A DNA stretch of 64,000 nucleotides. It comes from Siniperca chuatsi. Lineage: Eukaryota > Chordata > Actinopteri > Centrarchiformes > Sinipercidae. This document shows, piece by piece, positions 60,301 through 64,000 of this stretch. Position 1 is the stretch's first letter. Each line of letters begins with the position of its first letter. The notes under the pieces were generated by a model. It was not told the origin of the DNA. It made no database searches and worked only from the letters and a program-made list of their open reading frames with translations. Position numbers and translations under genes: made by a program. The stretch is taken from positions 23,049,206-23,113,205 of the forward strand of contig NC_058044.1 in NCBI RefSeq assembly GCF_020085105.1, written 5' to 3'.

Positions 60301-61434
60301 CACATAGTTTTAATAGCTCGTCTGTGAGGAAAATGTAACTCTAATCTTTAAGCCATTTTGTGTCATGTTTTACATATCCATTGTTTCCCATTTTCACACA
60401 CACATCACGTCCGTATAATTTATTGTTTCCACCTCTAATCTTTTTGTTTCTCCCTTCTCTTTCCCTCAGAGCTCTGAACAAGACTGATATAGAGTCTATG
60501 GGGATTAAGATGCTGCCAGGATACAAAGACCCTTATCATGGTCGACCTCTCACCAAGGGTGAACTGGGTTGTTTCCTCTCTCATTACAACATCTGGAAGG
60601 AGGTGAGACACTCAGACGGGCCTCAGGCCTCTGGGTCTACCTGTACATGGCAGATAACGTTTATTACTGAAAAACACAGTAACTCAGTTTGTGTGAGGAA
60701 AGGCAGCTTGGTGGAAGTAATGAGCTTGTTTGATTTATGTTTCAATAAATGTACTTCCTTTTGTGAAATTAGGTTTTTGAGAACTTGCTGTTTTGCCAAA
60801 AGAAACCTGTCGGTGGTTATACAGTATGACTTCGTGTCCACACTTTAGTTCAACATCATATCCGAAAAGAAAATGACTTACTGTAGATACTGTGTATGAG
60901 ATCAATTTTAAAAATGTGGTACTTTTTTGGATTTTTTTTCTTTTTTTAAGACTTTATAGTTTAACTGCACAATCTTTTTTGTGTGTCTGTAATGAGCACA
61001 ATTTAAACCAGCTACATTCAACTACCGCAACCAAGTTAATGCAACAAGAGCACCATGAAAGGAATGGAAAGCAACTTTTCACAAAGAATATGCATATATA
61101 CTTTTAATATAGGAGTATGAGTTATTGCGAAAACTTCTATACTTGTAATAAATTTGAGCAAAGGACTCCAAATGCTATTGATACCAGTAAAGGATTTAAG
61201 AAACTTTTTCATCACACTAATGTTTACACACTAATGCTTATGCCATACTCATCATCTCAGCAGCACTGCGAGGCACTAAATATATGTGTGTGTGTGATGT
61301 GTGTAGATAGTGGATCGTGGTCTGCAGACCTCCCTGGTCATCGAGGACGACCTCCGCTTCGAGGTGTTCTTCAGACGACGTCTACAGACGCTGCTGCTGG
61401 AGGTGACGACACATAAACTGGACTGGGATCTCAT
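50471..61434 (+). CDS. colgalt1: Procollagen galactosyltransferase 1 (5' 450 codons; continues past window)
   Basis: Coding exons in the window: 50471-50688, 54199-54309, 54409-54526, 56068-56202, 57838-58042, 58139-58258, 59877-59953, 60039-60145, 60470-60602, 61307-61434. The last ends in a good donor (CTCAT/GTGAGT). COLGALT1 transfers galactose from UDP-Gal to hydroxylysine of collagen in the ER lumen. Seen: a signal peptide (residues 1 to about 22); a first glycosyltransferase domain with the metal-binding DCD motif (D152, D154; DAD in human) and [23 protein letters not shown]; and the start of the GT25 domain ([50 protein letters not shown]). The human protein is 622 aa, so about 170 residues including the ER-retrieval tail lie beyond the window. 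The paralogue COLGALT2 is less likely given the slc27a1-niban3 neighbours. Confidence 0.95.
53083..53430. repeat. Interspersed 'agggctgcaacaaacaatta' repeat
   Basis: It starts with 'gggctgcaacaaacaattat' and 'tttcattattgataaactat', a consensus-like block common in fish genomes, related to 49101-49445. Confidence 0.6.
53540..54068. repeat. Interspersed repeat ending 'gatcagtgcatccct'
   Basis: 'cgggaccaatactgttccag' and 'cgcattagatcagtgcatcc' at the right end, with 'ctgatacccaagctctgtgt' near the left end, form a fish-type repeat (often read as AGGGATGCACTGATC on the other strand). Boundaries are approximate. Confidence 0.5.
54314..54345. repeat. GT microsatellite abutting colgalt1 exon 2 donor
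   Basis: The 5' splice site 54309/54310 reads GTACTGTGTGT, so the GT array begins within 5 nt of the exon. Confidence 0.9.
54600..56067 (+). other. colgalt1 intron 3
   Basis: Mostly AT-rich. It contains the repeat at 55340-55622 and no coding signal. Confidence 0.6.
55340..55622. repeat. Interspersed repeat, inverse copy of 36605-36890
   Basis: It shares 'ttttgtgactgatgccaata' with the short piece at 36165. In reverse orientation it shares 'gaccaagatgtgtactgagt', 'ttgtcagtgctctctggtg' and 'agctaatatcggcc' with 36605-36890. Confidence 0.6.
56203..57837 (+). other. colgalt1 intron 4
   Basis: 1.6 kb of AT-rich sequence. No repeat family or coding signal was recognised. Confidence 0.55.
58876..59460 (-). 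pseudogene. 5'-truncated LINE 3' end in colgalt1 intron 6
   Basis: On the minus strand about 59194-59424 translates to '[20 protein letters not shown]', then '[14 protein letters not shown]'. This is the stretch found at the end of a fish LINE ORF2. The minus-strand 3' end is a (TATCT) run at about 58885-58900, typical for such elements. It is antisense to colgalt1. Only the last part survives, so it is inactive. Confidence 0.7.
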
Positions 61435-62490
61435 GTGAGTGATGCTTCAATGAACAGAAAGAAAACACAATGTAGTAAACAGAGGATTATCGTCCCCCTA
61501 CAGTGAAATTTGTCCATCTGTCTCACATGATATCACAGACACCACTGATCAGATGCTGAAACACTAATGATAATGAATAATGCATCTTAGGGTCACACTA
61601 CGGAGCTGCTGCAGCATTTTCACATTCACAGAGATTGATCGCTGTCATAGAATATCACACTGGGGGGAGTTTTTACAGAAAGTAAATTTTTTGCATAGAC
61701 AATGTCAGGTGACTGACAGCACTTCCAAAGATTGTATGGGCATTAGAGTATCCCAGCTGAATCATTTGTACAGAAATAAGCAACTGCGGTAGAAAATATT
61801 ACAAAGGTACATAAAGAAATATGAGGAGAGAATTACAACTCCCAAGGATCATTTGGATAAAAAACATCCAGTCGCTGAGCTTAAGTTCTTCCGCATGCAC
61901 CACTAATGACAAGCTGAAGACAAAGATTATATTATATACGCTACAATACGTTCAGCAGTTTAAATCAATTCATTTTTGGGTTTTAAGTCAATTTTGGATG
62001 AATTTGATGAATTCAAACTGATAGCCATAACCTAAACATATAGTACTGTTACATTATCCAGCAGACCCAAGTGTTTATGTTGAATAATATTGAGGATATC
62101 ATTAAAACAAAACTTTCAAATGGGAATTTACACTGACAAAATACTTCCAGAACCAGCTGCTCCTCTCACTTCGAACCTGTATTTCTGGTCAATAACACAT
62201 TTAATTTATGGAAATGTATTTGTAACATCCACTCTTGTCTCACTACTAACCGAAAACCATGCTGCATCTCTTTTGTGGAACAGGGTTATATAAAATTAGA
62301 TGGTGTAACACTGCTCCAGGTTCACCAAGGTTGAACACAAAATCTTTGCTTTCATGAGCGTATCCACTGACCGCATCAGTTCTGTTTAAATGAAATGATT
62401 TCAGTCTGTTATAAATGCTGGTGTAACTGGGCTCCAGGTTAAGTGATTGTAATATTTATAGTCTCTCTTATCTTAAATACACAATGTAGT
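61435..62490 (+). other. colgalt1 intron 10, first part
   Basis: No exon was recognised. The next expected coding sequence (the residues after WDLI, beginning YVGRK in human COLGALT1) is not found before the window ends. Confidence 0.6.
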
Positions 62491-62494
62491 AAAT

Positions 62495-63660
62495 AGAGAT
62501 GGGTATCGCCACTGATCGCCTGAATCAATGCAATTCCAATTCACAAGGTCCCGATTCGATTTCCGATTTGATTCAATATCGATTCGATTACGGATATTTT
62601 AATAACAATATCAACTTTGCTTGGATATGAAAGAAATTCTCAGCTAGTGCTGTAAATTGTACAAGGAACCCTCTAACCTGGTGCATTATTAAAAATATTA
62701 ATGTTTACATTAAGTATTGACCCTTTCAATCACCTATTACAGATCTGATATTTCCACTCAGACGCCCCAGTGTTTCCCCAACCATTACATTATAAATAAA
62801 TATATAAATATTAAGAAAAAAACTCGACATTTAAGGTTGAAATAATGTCCCTTAATCATCAACTACTGCATTCCCAAATGTGCTGCTGTTATTTCCGCAT
62901 TAAAAGAAAAAAGATAGATTGTTAGAAAGATTAGACATAGATTGTTTGATGACTCCTCAGTCAGTCAGGTGATCTTGGGAAACTGTACACCTGGACAGAT
63001 TTTCCCTCGACTCAAAAAACCTCCGTGATACATGTCAGTTAGCATAATATGTTGTAGAATTTTAGTGTTATTTAGTGCTTTTAATACTGTGTGGTAATGT
63101 ATCAACATTTTTACGCACTTTTTGTGAACTTCCTTCGTCTTACGTTCGGTGTATCTGTGCTGTTTTTAGCTCAGAGAAAGAGTTCAAGCTAGCAGCACAA
63201 CACCTGAAAGCAGCCAAATCTGTAAAGTTTCCCCAAGTATTCCAGTATTGCACCCTTGGTACGCCTTCCGATCCGCGGAGCCCAACTCACTGCACTTCAT
63301 GGCCGGAGAAAGCTTCTCCTGGAGAGGAGCAACTAACACTGGTGGCTGGGATCCTGCTGCAGCTCGGGGGAAACAGGCTACATCCAAGCTAAAAAATACG
63401 AGTAAACATCACTTTCTGCCCTGGGTGTTTTGTTCCTCTTTTTAAATACCTAGCTATTGTCAATCTGCTTGTCATAGAAACAAAACCCACGCGCAGCATT
63501 TTTCTCTCTCCAGCGCTTCTCTGCCAGAAAAAAACACTGGGCTGTATGGACACAAGCCCTAACGGGATTAAAGCTTCACACGTATATTAAAAGATCGATC
63601 TCGGATTTTATGAATCGATATTGGATAATTCAAATGAAGATCGATTTGAATCGGAAAATC
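62495..63660. repeat. Repeat block with 'gattcgatt' terminal motifs
   Basis: The left side ('gatgggtatcgccactgatc', then repeated 'gattcgatt') and right side ('gatcgatttgaatcggaaaa') are rich in the same GATTCGATT/AATCGATC words in opposite orientation. This suggests the two ends of a roughly 1.2-kb non-autonomous transposable element. The interior open frame 63075-63392 matches nothing I recognise. Confidence 0.5.
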
Positions 63661-64000
63661 TGTTTTTTTTTTTGTAGTAAATACGTATATCTGCCTGCAT
63701 TCTCCACCAATATGTAGTGAATACGTAAGGAAGCTGCAGTGCTTTAATTAACATTCTCCACCATTTAACATGTAGTTTTACACTAAGCTGTTTCTCTTGA
63801 TCAGTCAAGAGATAATGCACAAATTAGCTTTGTGAGGAAATTAACCTGGAATCAGGTAGCAAGAGGTAAAACAAGGAACTAATACATAAAGTGACTGAAA
63901 GTAAGTTACAGAAAACGACGGGCAACGACTTTATACGTGAAACATTTATTACACCCACAACTAATAACTAACTAACTAGACACACAAATGAATGGATAAA

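Noticed and set aside
1-64000. CRISPR arrays, prokaryotic operons, tRNA or rRNA genes
   Set aside because: No regular repeat-spacer pattern, no ribosome binding site-led gene clusters and no tRNA-like A/B boxes were seen; all genes have introns.

Overview
The window is a stretch of a vertebrate nuclear genome, almost certainly a ray-finned (teleost) fish. It has compact multi-exon genes with canonical GT/AG splice sites. It also has many CA/GT microsatellites and the interspersed repeats typical of fish: hAT, piggyBac and Tc1 non-autonomous elements, and L2-like and L1-like fragments. No bacterial, viral or CRISPR-type system is visible.

Five protein-coding genes can be traced exon by exon. 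(1) 7979-23692, plus strand: an adhesion GPCR with three EGF-like modules, a GPS and seven membrane helices, best matched to ADGRE5/CD97 (17 coding exons, 737 aa). (2) 28944-34229, plus: fatty-acid transport protein 1, slc27a1 (13 coding exons, 649 aa). (3) 35318-41944, minus: a TRIM-family protein with B-box, coiled coil and PRY/SPRY, no RING, and a long C-terminal tail (7 exons, 569 aa). (4) 44690-48901, plus: a Niban-family protein, niban3/fam129c by neighbourhood (14 exons, 632 aa). (5) 50471 onward, plus: procollagen galactosyltransferase 1, colgalt1; ten exons (450 codons) are inside and the 3' end lies beyond 64000. In all five models the reading frame closes across every junction, which supports the exon boundaries.

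The order slc27a1 - niban3 - colgalt1 matches human chromosome 19p13.11 (SLC27A1 - PGLS - NIBAN3 - COLGALT1). PGLS is not seen here; the opposite-strand TRIM gene occupies its place. The genes are not an operon and act separately: leukocyte-type adhesion signalling, fatty-acid uptake and acyl-CoA activation, a probable ubiquitin or innate-immunity family protein, a PH-domain signalling protein, and collagen glycosylation in the ER.

Region by region: 1-7.2 kb is intergenic with a Tc1 remnant, a small palindromic MITE, an L2-like reverse transcriptase remnant and CA arrays. 7.2-25.7 kb is adgre5, with repeats in its large first intron and a hAT element with a perfect 8-bp target duplication in intron 12. 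25.7-28.5 kb is intergenic with a non-LTR element inserted in a microsatellite. 28.5-34.4 kb is slc27a1. 35.3-42 kb is the TRIM gene with an L1-like fragment in intron 1. 42-44.7 kb holds a piggyBac-like element. 44.7-49 kb is niban3. 49-50.3 kb holds repeats including a hAT element. 50.3-64 kb is colgalt1, whose last visible intron carries a further repeat block. I found no clearly new biological system. The most unusual items are the RING-less TRIM with its C-terminal tail, a perfect 21-bp fold-back inside a LINE remnant, and dinucleotide arrays sitting next to several 5' splice sites.
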